This document shows, one piece after another, positions 50,721 to 59,075 of a DNA stretch of 64,000 bases (within the stretch, counting starts at the first letter, position 1; every line of letters begins with the position of its first letter). The notes below the pieces were generated by a model. That model was not told the DNA's origin, made no database searches, and worked only from the letters and a program-made list of their open reading frames with translations. Origin of the DNA: Cohnella zeiphila (GTDB lineage Bacteria; Bacillota; Bacilli; Paenibacillales; Paenibacillaceae); the NCBI RefSeq assembly GCF_014212055.1, contig NZ_JACJVO010000015.1:33649-97648 (forward strand). Reading direction: 5' to 3'. The translations under genes and the position numbers were made by a program.

Positions 50721-52473
50721 CGTCGAAGCTCCCCTCCTCCTGGATGGCATGAAGGGTGGCGTACAGGCCAGCCTGATTCAGCAGTTGTTCATGCGTCCCC
50801 CTCTGAATGATGCGCCCTTCGTCCAGCACGACGATCTCGTCCGCGTGCTTCAGCGCGCTGATCCGGTGGGCGATGACGATCGTCGTCTTGCCCTTGCGCT
50901 CCTCCCGGATCGTGTCGATGATGCTTTTCTCCGTCACCGCGTCGACGGCGCTGACGCTGTCGTCGAGGATCAGAATCGGCGAACGCTTGATCAGGCCCCG
51001 GGCCAGGCTCGTGCGCTGCCGCTGTCCCCCGGACAGCGTGACGCCGCGCTCGCCCAGCTTCGTCTCGAAGCCGTCGGGAAACTCCGTGATGCTGCGGTAG
51101 ATTTGCGCCTGCTTGGCGGCGTCCTCGACTTTGTCGAGCGCGGAATCCCGCCGGTAAAAAGCGATATTGTCGCGAATCGTCGTGCTGAACAGGAAGCCTT
51201 CCTGAGGCACGTAAGCAATCTGGTCGCGAAGGCTCTCCAGCGTCAGCTCGCGTATGTCCTCGCCGCCGATCCGGATCGTGCCCGCGGGCGGATCGTACAC
51301 CCGCAGCATCAGCTTGATCAGCGTCGTCTTGCCGCTGCCGGTCTTGCCGAGAATGCCAAGCGTTTTGCCCGGTTCGACGCGCAGCCGAATATCGTTCAGC
51401 GCGGGACGCTCGGAATCCGGATAAGCGAACGTCAAGCCGTCGATCTCGATCGCCGCATGATCCAGGCTGCACGCCCGGGCGGATTCCGCTTCCTGAATAT
51501 CGCCTTCCTTGGACAGCAGATCGTTAATCCGCTCGAGCGACGCGCGCGAACGCTGCATCGTATTGATGACGTTGCCGATCTGCTGCAGCGGGTTGACCAT
51601 CATGCGCACATACAACGACAGAGCGACGAAGTTGCCGAGCGAGATGCGGTTGTGAATCGTCAGATACCCGCCGTACACGATCGTAATGACCAGCGACAGC
51701 GCCCCGAGAAACGGAATGAGTGCCTGGAACAAAGACGAGACGCGCACAAGCTTCAGCTGATTGTCGCGGATGCGGTCGACCGTCGCTCCGAACCGGCCGA
51801 TCATGATCGGCTCCACGGCGAACTTCTTCGTGACGCGGATGCCGCCGAATTGCTCCTCGGCGGATTCCGTCATTTTGCTGAGCGACTCTTGGACGGTCAA
51901 AGAGCGCTTGCGGATGACGGGACCGAACCGGGTGACGAGCCAGGGAATGAAGAGCAGCGGCAGGATACAGACGACGATGAGATAAAGAGGGATATGGCTT
52001 AACAGCATCATGGCCAGCGCGGAAAAGATCAGGATAATGGCATTCGTCGTCTGGTTGATGCCCTGAGAGATGGATTCGCGGACGGAGGTGACGTCGTTCA
52101 TGACGTAGCTCAGCATTTTGCCGACCCCGTTCTTGGAATAGAAGCGTTCGCTCAGCGTGGTGAAGTGGGCGAACAGTCTTTTGCGCGTGTGGAATTCGAA
52201 CAATCGTCCCAACCGCATGACGATGAACTGGCCGGATCCGCCGAGTACGCCGAATCCGACGCCGACGGCCAGGAGCGACAGGCTATATTCGATAATCAGA
52301 GGGCGAGTCATGTGCCCGCCTTGCAATTGGTCGGTGAATTGGCCGAGCAGACGGGGATAGAACGAGTTGATGACGTTGGCGGCGGCGATGAACAGCACGG
52401 CGAGCAAGTAGAGCATCCATTTCGATTGCACATAGTCCCTAAGGACTCGTTGCGATCTCAAGCGGCATCCCAT
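50698..52473 (-). CDS. ABC exporter half, degenerate-site subunit (YheI/BmrC-like)
   Basis: A 591-residue half-transporter with six membrane helices and an ATPase with Walker A GKTGSGKTT, a complete signature LSGGQRQRTSLARG, but Walker B ILILDDSVSAVD, where Asp replaces the catalytic Glu. This asymmetry is the mark of heterodimeric exporters such as BmrCD: one site binds ATP but hardly splits it. The ATG at 52473 lies directly after AAGG and a TTG at 52461 is an alternative start. No regulator or leader peptide gene was identified upstream. Confidence 0.9.
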   Translation of the reverse strand: MGCRLRSQRVLRDYVQSKWMLYLLAVLFIAAANVINSFYPRLLGQFTDQLQGGHMTRPLIIEYSLSLLAVGVGFGVLGGSGQFIVMRLGRLFEFHTRKRLFAHFTTLSERFYSKNGVGKMLSYVMNDVTSVRESISQGINQTTNAIILIFSALAMMLLSHIPLYLIVVCILPLLFIPWLVTRFGPVIRKRSLTVQESLSKMTESAEEQFGGIRVTKKFAVEPIMIGRFGATVDRIRDNQLKLVRVSSLFQALIPFLGALSLVITIVYGGYLTIHNRISLGNFVALSLYVRMMVNPLQQIGNVINTMQRSRASLERINDLLSKEGDIQEAESARACSLDHAAIEIDGLTFAYPDSERPALNDIRLRVEPGKTLGILGKTGSGKTTLIKLMLRVYDPPAGTIRIGGEDIRELTLESLRDQIAYVPQEGFLFSTTIRDNIAFYRRDSALDKVEDAAKQAQIYRSITEFPDGFETKLGERGVTLSGGQRQRTSLARGLIKRSPILILDDSVSAVDAVTEKSIIDTIREERKGKTTIVIAHRISALKHADEIVVLDEGRIIQRGTHEQLLNQAGLYATLHAIQEEGSFDDEGLQAL

Positions 52474-52570
52474 CCTTACGTTAATAGCATTAAATATTTC
52501 TCATCTTTCCGGTGAACTGCAAGCCTTTCCATTCTAAAACTTTTCCCCTGCACGAACAAACCCGACGAGG

Positions 52571-52666
52571 GGGCATTTCGCCCCGGTTCGCCGCTCTATC
52601 GGCGATTGAAGGACCGACGGACGGATATTTCGCCCGGTTAATCGCCGTTATCGCGATTGTAGCGCC
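52571..52666 (+). repeat. Degenerate 52-bp repeat pair
   Basis: ATTTCGCCC recurs at 52575 and 52627, 52 bp apart, followed in each case by GGTT, CGCCG and GCGATTG with small differences. Each unit has a short dyad (for example GCCGctctatCGGC). It lies in the 327-bp gap between the exporter and the aldo/keto reductase, which otherwise shows no gene. Confidence 0.5.
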
Positions 52667-52746
52667 AGCTTTGGCTTAGGGCAAAACCGGCGATCCCTCC
52701 CGAGTTGAGAGACGGCCATCTTGGCCTGACTGCGCTGGTCGCAGCA

Positions 52747-52783
52747 AAGCAGCCCCTTCGGCTCTAAGGCCAAGGGGCTGCTT
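52747..52783 (-). terminator. Probable terminator of the aldo/keto reductase gene
   Basis: AAGCAGCCCCTT and AAGGGGCTGCTT form a perfect 12-bp stem 18 bases after the stop codon. The tail (TTTGCTGC on the minus strand) is only weakly T-rich. Confidence 0.55.
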
Positions 52784-52800
52784 CCATAGAGGAGTGCGGT

Positions 52801-53781
52801 TTAAATGCCGCCCAGCACGGGATGCGGGACGTAAGGCTCTTCGAGCCGCGCGACCTCTTCGGCCGACAGCTTCAGCTCCAGTGCCGCAACGGCGTCTTCC
52901 AGATGGTGCGGCTTCGTGGCGCCGACGATCGGCGCGGTTACGACGGACTTCTGCAGCACCCAGGCGAGCGCGACCTGCGCCCGCGGAACGCCGCGTTCGG
53001 CGGCCACTTCCGCGACGCGGTCCACGACCTTGCGGTCGGCTTCGGCCGTGACGGAATACAGCTTCTTGCCGAATTCGTCGGTCTGCGCCCGCTCGGTCGT
53101 CTCGTCCCAATCGCGCGTCAACCGGCCGCGGGCGAGCGGGCTCCACGGAATGACGCCGATGCCTTCGGCTTCGCACAGCGGCAGCATCTCGCGCTCTTCC
53201 TCGCGATAGAGCAGGTTCACGTAATTTTGCATCGAGACGAATCGCGTCCAGCCATGCCGCTCGGCCGTATGGAGCGCCTTCAGGAACTGCCAGGCGTACA
53301 TAGACGACGCCCCGATGTAGCGGGCTTTGCCGGCTTTGACGACGTCGTGCAGCGCCTCCATCGTCTCTTCGATCGGCGTATGCGGGTCCCACCGGTGAAT
53401 CTGGTACAGATCGACGTAGTCGGTGCCCAGCCGCTTCAGACTGTGATCGATCTCGCTTAGGATCGCCTTGCGCGACAATCCTCCGCCGTTCGGACCCGGA
53501 CGCATCCGGCCGTGCACCTTCGTCGCGATGACGACCTCGTCGCGGCGGGCGAATTCGCGCAGCGCGCGCCCGACGATCTCCTCGCTCGTGCCGTCGGAAT
53601 ACACGTTGGCCGTGTCGAAAAAGTTGATCCCCAGCTCCAGCGCCTGCCGGATGAACGGCCGGCTCTTCTCCTCGGTCAGCGTCCAGGCGTGATTGCCCCG
53701 GTCCGGTTCCCCATAGCTCATGCATCCCAGGCACAGCCGCGATACGTCCATGCCGGTCCGCCCCAACTTCCGGTACTCCAT
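52801..53781 (-). CDS. Aldo/keto reductase
   Basis: A 326-residue TIM-barrel reductase with the family residues visible: GTSEEIVGRAL, the catalytic Tyr/Lys/His pattern around FFDTANVYSDG, VIATKVHGRM and YVDLYQIHRWDPHTPIEE. The NADP-binding C-terminus has QVALAWVLQKSVVTAPIVGATK. It most resembles the YajO/YakC-type aldo/keto reductases. Nothing adjacent gives a substrate. The MFS transporter at 53882 lies upstream on the same strand after 100 bases but has its own regulator. Confidence 0.94.
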   Translation of the reverse strand: MEYRKLGRTGMDVSRLCLGCMSYGEPDRGNHAWTLTEEKSRPFIRQALELGINFFDTANVYSDGTSEEIVGRALREFARRDEVVIATKVHGRMRPGPNGGGLSRKAILSEIDHSLKRLGTDYVDLYQIHRWDPHTPIEETMEALHDVVKAGKARYIGASSMYAWQFLKALHTAERHGWTRFVSMQNYVNLLYREEEREMLPLCEAEGIGVIPWSPLARGRLTRDWDETTERAQTDEFGKKLYSVTAEADRKVVDRVAEVAAERGVPRAQVALAWVLQKSVVTAPIVGATKPHHLEDAVAALELKLSAEEVARLEEPYVPHPVLGGI

Positions 53782-53881
53782 GCTCCGAATTCCTCCTCCG
53801 CGATCTGCTTTTTTCGAATCTCCGACCTCTTCCTCCGTATTTTATCAGATTTCGCTTTCGAATAGGTAGCCGTAACGCCCC

Positions 53882-55153
53882 TTACGCCTTCATCGCCTGG
53901 GCGAACGATCTCTCCTTGGCGACCCGAACCGCCATAACGGAGGCGAAGAAGCAGACGAATCCCGCGGAGACGAAAGGCACCGTATAGCTGCCGAACCACT
54001 CCCGCATCGCGCCGGCGCCGTAAGCCGCAACGGAAGCGCCGATCTGGTGCGCCACGACGATCCAACCGAACACCATGCCCGCCTTCTCCTTGCCGAATGC
54101 GTTCGACGAGAGCTTGACGGTCGGCGGAACGGTGGCGATCCAATCGAGACCGTAGAATACGGTGAAAATGGTCATTTCGGTATACCCCAAATGAAGCGCG
54201 TAAGGAAGGAACACGAGCGACAGCCCTCTCAGCCCGTAGTACCAGAACAACAGCCAGCGGCTGTCGAACCGGTCCGAGAGCCAGCCCGAAGCGGTCGTGC
54301 CGACGAGATCGAACAGTCCCATCAGCGCCAGGAACGAAGCCGCGACCACTTCGGAGATGCCGAAATCTCCGCAGGCCGCGATCAGATGCGTTCCGATCAG
54401 GCCGTTCGTGGAATAGCCGCAGAAGAAGAACGTGCCGGCGAGCAGCCAGAAGGTCGGATGGCGGACGGCTTCGCCCAGCGTTTGCAGCGGAGCCAAGAAG
54501 ATGTTCCCCTTGAACGGCGTTGGCGGCTCGATCCGATCCGCCCCGTAAGGAGCCGCTCCCACATCGGACGGGCGATTCCTCATCCAGAGCGCGACGATTA
54601 CCAGCAGGGCGACGATAAACCCGGCCGACGCGTACATGGCCGTCCGCCAGCCGGAGTCGACCGTAATCTTGGCCAGCAGCGGCAGGAACAGCAGTTGCCC
54701 GGTGGCGGCGCTGGCCGTCAGCATGCCTAGCACGAGCCCTCTATGCTTGACGAACCAAAGATTCGTGACCGTTATGCCGAGAACGTTAGCCATCAGACCG
54801 GTGGCGATTCCGCCGAGCAGCCCCCACAGCAGTTCGAACTGCCAAAGGGACGTCATGAGCGGCGTCACCAGAATGCTGGCCGCCAGTGCCGCCAGCGCAT
54901 AGACGATCGTCCGCCGAATGCCGTACTTCAGCAGGAACGCCGCCGAGAACGGCCCTGTCAATCCGTACAGGAAGATGCCCACCGAGACGACGCTGGAAAT
55001 GCCGGAACGGCTCCAGCCGAACTCGTTTTCGAGCGGCTCGATCAGAATGCTGGGCATCGACCGAATGCCCGAGGATACAAGCAAAGCGGCGAACGTGATG
55101 GCGATCACGATCCAGCCGTAAAAAAACTTTTTGGAGCCGCGAGTTGAATTCAT
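53882..55153 (-). CDS. Major facilitator superfamily transporter
   Basis: The ATG at 55153 (MNSTRGSKKF) follows AGGTGGAG; a longer frame through the operator region is rejected. The 423-residue protein has 12 hydrophobic segments and MFS loops such as LLKYGIRRTIVY and the second-half DLVGTTASGWLSDRFDSR. The start (FFYGWIVIAITFAALLVSSG) resembles carboxylate or OFA-type transporters. Its promoter carries a dyad at 55177-55200 that matches the one before the MarR gene at 55367-55792, so the MarR protein most likely controls it. Confidence 0.9.
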   Translation of the reverse strand: MNSTRGSKKFFYGWIVIAITFAALLVSSGIRSMPSILIEPLENEFGWSRSGISSVVSVGIFLYGLTGPFSAAFLLKYGIRRTIVYALAALAASILVTPLMTSLWQFELLWGLLGGIATGLMANVLGITVTNLWFVKHRGLVLGMLTASAATGQLLFLPLLAKITVDSGWRTAMYASAGFIVALLVIVALWMRNRPSDVGAAPYGADRIEPPTPFKGNIFLAPLQTLGEAVRHPTFWLLAGTFFFCGYSTNGLIGTHLIAACGDFGISEVVAASFLALMGLFDLVGTTASGWLSDRFDSRWLLFWYYGLRGLSLVFLPYALHLGYTEMTIFTVFYGLDWIATVPPTVKLSSNAFGKEKAGMVFGWIVVAHQIGASVAAYGAGAMREWFGSYTVPFVSAGFVCFFASVMAVRVAKERSFAQAMKA

Positions 55154-55176
55154 TGGATTCTCCACCTGTCCCATTC

Positions 55177-55200
55177 TATTTTGTTTGTACATACAAAATA
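55177..55200. promoter_or_regulatory. MarR-type operator before the MFS gene
   Basis: TATTTTGT and ACAAAATA are perfect 8-bp arms around TTGTACAT, 24 bp in all, 24 bases before the MFS start codon. The same element, less perfect, lies at 55814-55837 before the MarR gene. Confidence 0.75.
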
Positions 55201-55215
55201 TAAAAGTATGAAATT

Positions 55216-55344
55216 CCTGCAAAAGTGCAGGCTTCGGAAGTCTCAGACGCTTGCTTTTGCTTGCTGCGATGAATATTCCTGCACTTTCGCAGGCTTTCTC
55301 TTCAAACAAGCCCTAACCCCCAGGAAAACCTGCATTTCTGCAGG
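55216..55344 (+). repeat. Three CCTGCA hairpins, 62 and 51 bp apart
   Basis: CCTGCA-AAAG-TGCAGG (55216-55231), CCTGCACTTTCGCAGG (55278-55293) and CCTGCATTTCTGCAGG (55329-55344) recur between the MFS and MarR genes. Each is a 6-bp stem (one mismatch in the middle copy). The sequence between them is not conserved. Another array of the hairpin class. Confidence 0.75.
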
Positions 55345-55366
55345 AAAGCTGCATGAACGAGAAACC

Positions 55367-55792
55367 TCACATTTTTTCCAACTCTAAACTTGCTTGCAGC
55401 AGATCGATCGAGAGCGCATCGGAACTTTCCGTCCCGAGAACGGCCGCGTAGGCGTCGTGCAGATTGCGTGAAGCTTGGCGGATTGTCCCTTCCAACTCTC
55501 TGCTCTTGTCGGTTGGGAATACCTGAACCGATTTGCCGCTGACTTGGCGTTCAACCAGCTTCTTCGCCTCCAGCTTATCGACGAACCGCGTCAGCGTCGA
55601 CGGCGTCACGCTGAGCTTCTCCGCCAGCTCCTTCTGCGTGATGCCGGGAAGACCGTTCACGAGCAGCAGCAAGTATCCGTACATCGGAGTGAGGCCGGTC
55701 GGGGCGAATTGTTCCTCCGCCAGCTTCGTGATGGTGCGGCCCAATCGATTGGCGGTGAAGAACAGGCAGTCCCTCAAAAAGCTGTCGTTCAT
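55367..55792 (-). CDS. MarR-family regulator of the MFS transporter
   Basis: The ATG at 55792 (MNDSFLRDC) has AAGGAGGG upstream; a longer frame to 55897 crosses the operator and is rejected. The 141-residue product has the MarR fold: TGLTPMYGYLLLLVNG, QKELAEKLSVTPSTLTRFVDKLE (recognition helix) and KLVERQVSGKSVQVFPTDKSRE (wing). The 24-bp dyad at 55814-55837 lies just before it and a close copy stands before the MFS gene at 53882, so it probably represses both. A single Cys (residue 10) in the first helix could act as a redox sensor (inference). Confidence 0.9.
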   Translation of the reverse strand: MNDSFLRDCLFFTANRLGRTITKLAEEQFAPTGLTPMYGYLLLLVNGLPGITQKELAEKLSVTPSTLTRFVDKLEAKKLVERQVSGKSVQVFPTDKSRELEGTIRQASRNLHDAYAAVLGTESSDALSIDLLQASLELEKM

Positions 55793-55813
55793 ATCGCTCG
55801 CCCTCCTTCTTTT

Positions 55814-55837
55814 TATTTTGTATGTACAACAAATATA
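55814..55837. promoter_or_regulatory. MarR-type operator before marR
   Basis: TATTTTGT and ACAAATATA form an imperfect dyad around ATGTACA. It matches the dyad at 55177-55200 in sequence and length and lies 22 bases before the marR start codon. Confidence 0.7.
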
Positions 55838-55984
55838 AAGGGTCGCCGGTTTGATGTCAAGCAGATTTTGGATAAAATTAATTTTGCCTATATTCACGGA
55901 CTATAAACATTAAAGCTTTTATATATTTTCCTTCTATTTAATCAAGCGCGATAATGAGGATACTCAAGGACAGGAGGCCATCCG

Positions 55985-56389
55985 ATGATCGTTTCGAAAA
56001 GCTTCGGCGAGAAATATCGCACGGAAATCAGCAACGGGTCGGTGACTTTGCATGCGGATGTCGCCGAGGAGAAGGGCGGGCAAGGCGAAGGGTTCCGACC
56101 GCACGATCTGATCGAGGCCGGCTATGCGGCATGCCTAAGCATCACGGCCCGAATGGCGCTCGATCGCATGGGCGTCGACTGCGACGGCGTTACGGTCGAA
56201 GTCTCGCTGGATCGCTCGGTTGAGGATCAGGCGGTATTTCGCTGGCGTCTCGATATCGCGGGAGACGTCGGCGAGGACGTGAAACGCGCCGTGAGAAGAA
56301 CGATTGCGAAATGCCCCGTCAGCCGCACGCTCAGCCGGTCCCTGAGCTTTTTGAACGTTGACGGCCAGGAGCAGGGATCGGACAAATAA
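55985..56389 (+). CDS. OsmC-family protein
   Basis: OsmC proteins are hydroperoxide reductases with two active Cys. The 134-residue product has the first Cys in GYAACLSITARMALDRMG (residues 40-57) and the second in TIAKCPVSRTLSRSL. AGGAGG lies eight bases before the ATG at 55985. It lies after the MarR/MFS pair but on the other strand, with its own upstream region. The length and both Cys fit an OsmC/YhfA-type enzyme; substrate is unknown. Confidence 0.88.
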   Translation: MIVSKSFGEKYRTEISNGSVTLHADVAEEKGGQGEGFRPHDLIEAGYAACLSITARMALDRMGVDCDGVTVEVSLDRSVEDQAVFRWRLDIAGDVGEDVKRAVRRTIAKCPVSRTLSRSLSFLNVDGQEQGSDK

Positions 56390-56493
56390 GCGAAAACAAG
56401 CCGCCGCCGGATATGGCGATCGGAGATTAAGAAACTGTAGTATACTGAGTGTAAATCGCAGGGTGTCGGCGGGGCTTAAGGAGGGTGGCGCGT

Positions 56494-57012
56494 TTGAACG
56501 AAGACGACGTTTACGATTCCAGGGAAAGCATACTGAACTTATTCGACGAAGTGGATCGGGATCTTAACGGCCAACTTCCAATCGAAGTCTATGTAGTCGG
56601 GTATTCCGCCATCGTTCTGGCTCGCAAAAACAACCGCGGTTCCAACGACGTCAATATTATTCCTTCACGCTTCTCGCGTGTATTTGCCCGGCATGGATTG
56701 GAAATTTTCGATGAGCATTATTTTTATTTGCCGGCCGGCTACAAATCCAGAGCCCATGAAGCGGAACGGACATACCGCTCCCTGATTGTTAAATATGCGG
56801 ATCCGCACGATATATGGTTTACGAAGCTGGGCGCTTTCCGTACCAAAGATCAAACCGATATGGTTGAAATGATCCGGGAGGGGATCGTCGATCCGCGGAA
56901 GCTGGACGATCTGTTCGAGCAATGGAACGAGCAATGGTTTAACGGCAGCGATGAGCTTGTTCAAAACTATGCGGAGGTGAGAAAAAATGCGGCCTCAAAC
57001 GATCATCCCTGA
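56494..57012 (+). CDS. DUF6036-like nucleotidyltransferase-fold protein
   Basis: The start is probably the TTG at 56494, ten bases after AAGGAGG; a GTG at 56485 is one base from it. The 172-residue product looks like a nucleotidyltransferase (VYVVGYSAIVLARKNN, then SNDVNII), but the usual GG and DxD are changed to GY and DxN, so catalysis may be lost or altered. The C-terminal half is helical. The following gene overlaps by 26 bases, giving a two-gene unit of the kind seen in AbiE-like or toxin-antitoxin systems. The codons are more AT-rich than those of neighbours. Confidence 0.6.
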   Translation: MNEDDVYDSRESILNLFDEVDRDLNGQLPIEVYVVGYSAIVLARKNNRGSNDVNIIPSRFSRVFARHGLEIFDEHYFYLPAGYKSRAHEAERTYRSLIVKYADPHDIWFTKLGAFRTKDQTDMVEMIREGIVDPRKLDDLFEQWNEQWFNGSDELVQNYAEVRKNAASNDHP

Positions 57013-57448
57013 GACGGAATACGTGGCCGCCTTTACCTTATATGTTAGGAACTTGGCCGAAAAATGGTTGGGTTCGTCCCTCGAATGGGAGAATCCGCCG
57101 TCCATTCTAAGCGCGATCGAGCGGGAAGCTCCGTCCAACCATCGGGTAACGTATTTAAAATATCTTCTGCCGCTTGTCGATCCGTCCTATGCGGGCTCGC
57201 TGCCTTCCGGTTTCCGGCTTTCCATGCGCAAGGTTTTGTACAATATGCGCAGGAACGGACTGCCCTACAACGATTACCTGCTGCTTCGGCTATGCGACAT
57301 TTTGCTGAAGGATGCCGATCTTGCGGAGCTCGTCACTTCGCCGCTTCCGGAAGATTACAAAGATCTGCAGAAGCTGCTTTGGACGTTCGCGCAAGCATTC
57401 CGAAAAAAGGTGCGGAAGCGGTACTCCGGCCAAGAAGAGATCATCTGA
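56987..57448 (+). CDS. Partner protein of the DUF6036-like gene (153 aa)
   Basis: The ATG at 56987 has GGAGGTGA upstream, inside the previous gene. The product is helical and basic towards its end (FRKKVRKRYSGQEE), with YLKYLLPLVDPSY and MRRNGLPYNDYLLLRLCDILL. No family could be named and no catalytic motif was seen. The tight coupling with the nucleotidyltransferase-like gene suggests that the two act together, possibly as toxin and antitoxin (inference). A bidirectional terminator follows. Confidence 0.6.
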   Translation: MRPQTIIPETEYVAAFTLYVRNLAEKWLGSSLEWENPPSILSAIEREAPSNHRVTYLKYLLPLVDPSYAGSLPSGFRLSMRKVLYNMRRNGLPYNDYLLLRLCDILLKDADLAELVTSPLPEDYKDLQKLLWTFAQAFRKKVRKRYSGQEEII

Positions 57449-57455
57449 CACCAAA

Positions 57456-57495
57456 ATCCGCCCGATTGCCCCGTAGAAGAGGCGATCGGGCGGAT
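57456..57495 (-). terminator. Bidirectional terminator between convergent genes
   Basis: ATCCGCCCGATTGCC and GGCGATCGGGCGGAT pair with one mismatch (C-A at the inner side). The minus strand carries TTTTGG behind it, the plus strand GTCGTTT, so it works better for the dipeptidase gene. Confidence 0.75.
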
Positions 57496-57513
57496 GTCGT
57501 TTACGGCCGGCGC

Positions 57514-58893
57514 TTAGACGGAAGCTTGAGCCGCCTTGTGCAGGTAGCTGACGATGGTCAGCAGCCCTTTGTCGAAGTTGTCGAGGCTGAAATGCTCGTC
57601 GGGCGCGTGCAGGTTCTCGTCCGGCAGGCCGAAGCCCATCATGACGACCGGCGCTTGCAGAACGCTCGCGAACGTGGCGACGACCGGAATCGAACCGCCG
57701 TCCTTCGTGAAAACGGCGCGTTGTCCGTACACTTCCTCATAGGCGTCCGCCGCGAGCTGCAGCATCGGATCGGACGGGTCGCACGAGAACGCGATCGCCT
57801 TCTCGCCCGGTTGAATGCGGAGCTTGGCGCCCGGCTGAAGATGCGAGTTCAAGTGGCGCTCGATCCGGTCCAGCGTCGCTTGCGGGTCCTGGCTTCCGAC
57901 GAGCCGGCACGTAATCTTGGCGTGCGCTTCCTTTGGAATGACCGTCTTCGTCCCTTCCCCTTGAAAGCCTCCCCATACGCCGTTCAGCTCCAGCGTCGGC
58001 CGGGCTCCGGTCCGTTCGACGAACGAGAACCCTTCTTCTCCGTACAACGCGGTCAATCCCAGCTCGGAGGCGAGTTTCTTCTCGTCGGGGTTGTAGCTGG
58101 CGAGCTGCTCCTTCTCCAGAGAAGTCAATTCGGGCACGCCTTCGTAAAAGCCTTCCACCGTCACGCGTCCCCGCTCGTCGTGCAGCGTCGCCAGCAAGGA
58201 CGTCAGCGCGTGAAGCGCGTTCGGCACCGCTCCGCCGTATAGACCCGAATGCAGGTCGGTCTTCGCCGTAGAGACGGTCACTTCCAGCGAGCAGAGGCCG
58301 CGCAGGCCGGTGCAGATCGACGGCTTGCCCGGCTCCAGCAGCGACGAGTCGGAGATGAGCACGGCGTCGGCGGCCAGCTTCTCGCGGTTGGCGGCGAGAA
58401 ATTCCGGCAGGCTGGCGCCGGACACTTCCTCTTCCCCTTCCACGCAGAACTTGACGTTGACCGGAAGCTCGCCTTCTTGGCGAAGAATCGCCTCCACCGC
58501 TTTGACGTGCAGGAACAACTGTCCTTTGTCGTCCGTCGCTCCCCTGGCATAAATTTTGCCGTCGCGGATGTCCGGCTCGAACGGCGGCGTCGTCCACAGG
58601 TTCAGCGGATCGACCGGCTGCACGTCATAATGGCCATAGATCAGCACGGTCGGCCGGCCCGGCGCCTTCAGCCGTTCCGCATAGACGATCGGGTGTCCTT
58701 TCGTCTCGTGAATCTTGACCTTCTCCATTCCCGCCCGGGTCAGGGCGTCGGCCAGCCACTTCGCCGCGGCGTTCACGTCGGGCTTGTGCGCCGTCAAAGC
58801 CGAGATGCTCGGAATGGACAGCCATTCCTTCAATTCGTTCAAATGCCGGTCTTTCGCTTCGGCGAAATATTCGGGGTATCGGCTCGCGGACAT
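57514..58893 (-). CDS. M20-family dipeptidase
   Basis: The ATG at 58893 (MSASRYPEYF) has GAGGAAGG upstream; an ATG at 58914 is less well placed. The 459-residue metallopeptidase has the first zinc motif VLIYGHYDVQPVDP, the catalytic base and second motif FCVEGEEEVSGASLPEFL and a C-terminal HAPDEHFSLDNFDKG. It splits dipeptides in the cytoplasm with two metal ions. It stands alone and is followed by the terminator at 57456-57495. Confidence 0.94.
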   Translation of the reverse strand: MSASRYPEYFAEAKDRHLNELKEWLSIPSISALTAHKPDVNAAAKWLADALTRAGMEKVKIHETKGHPIVYAERLKAPGRPTVLIYGHYDVQPVDPLNLWTTPPFEPDIRDGKIYARGATDDKGQLFLHVKAVEAILRQEGELPVNVKFCVEGEEEVSGASLPEFLAANREKLAADAVLISDSSLLEPGKPSICTGLRGLCSLEVTVSTAKTDLHSGLYGGAVPNALHALTSLLATLHDERGRVTVEGFYEGVPELTSLEKEQLASYNPDEKKLASELGLTALYGEEGFSFVERTGARPTLELNGVWGGFQGEGTKTVIPKEAHAKITCRLVGSQDPQATLDRIERHLNSHLQPGAKLRIQPGEKAIAFSCDPSDPMLQLAADAYEEVYGQRAVFTKDGGSIPVVATFASVLQAPVVMMGFGLPDENLHAPDEHFSLDNFDKGLLTIVSYLHKAAQASV

Positions 58894-59075
58894 GGCGGCA
58901 CCTTCCTCTCGCAATTGGAATTCATTTTCCCAATTTTAGCATTCCTTCCGCGTCATTGCGAAATCCTGCCGGAGCATGCCGAAAAAAATCCGTTCCGCAT
59001 CCGCCCGCCCGGGTACCGCTCCCTGGGCATTCGCATACGATATCGAAGCGCACCAGAAGAATGGAGGTTCGAACC

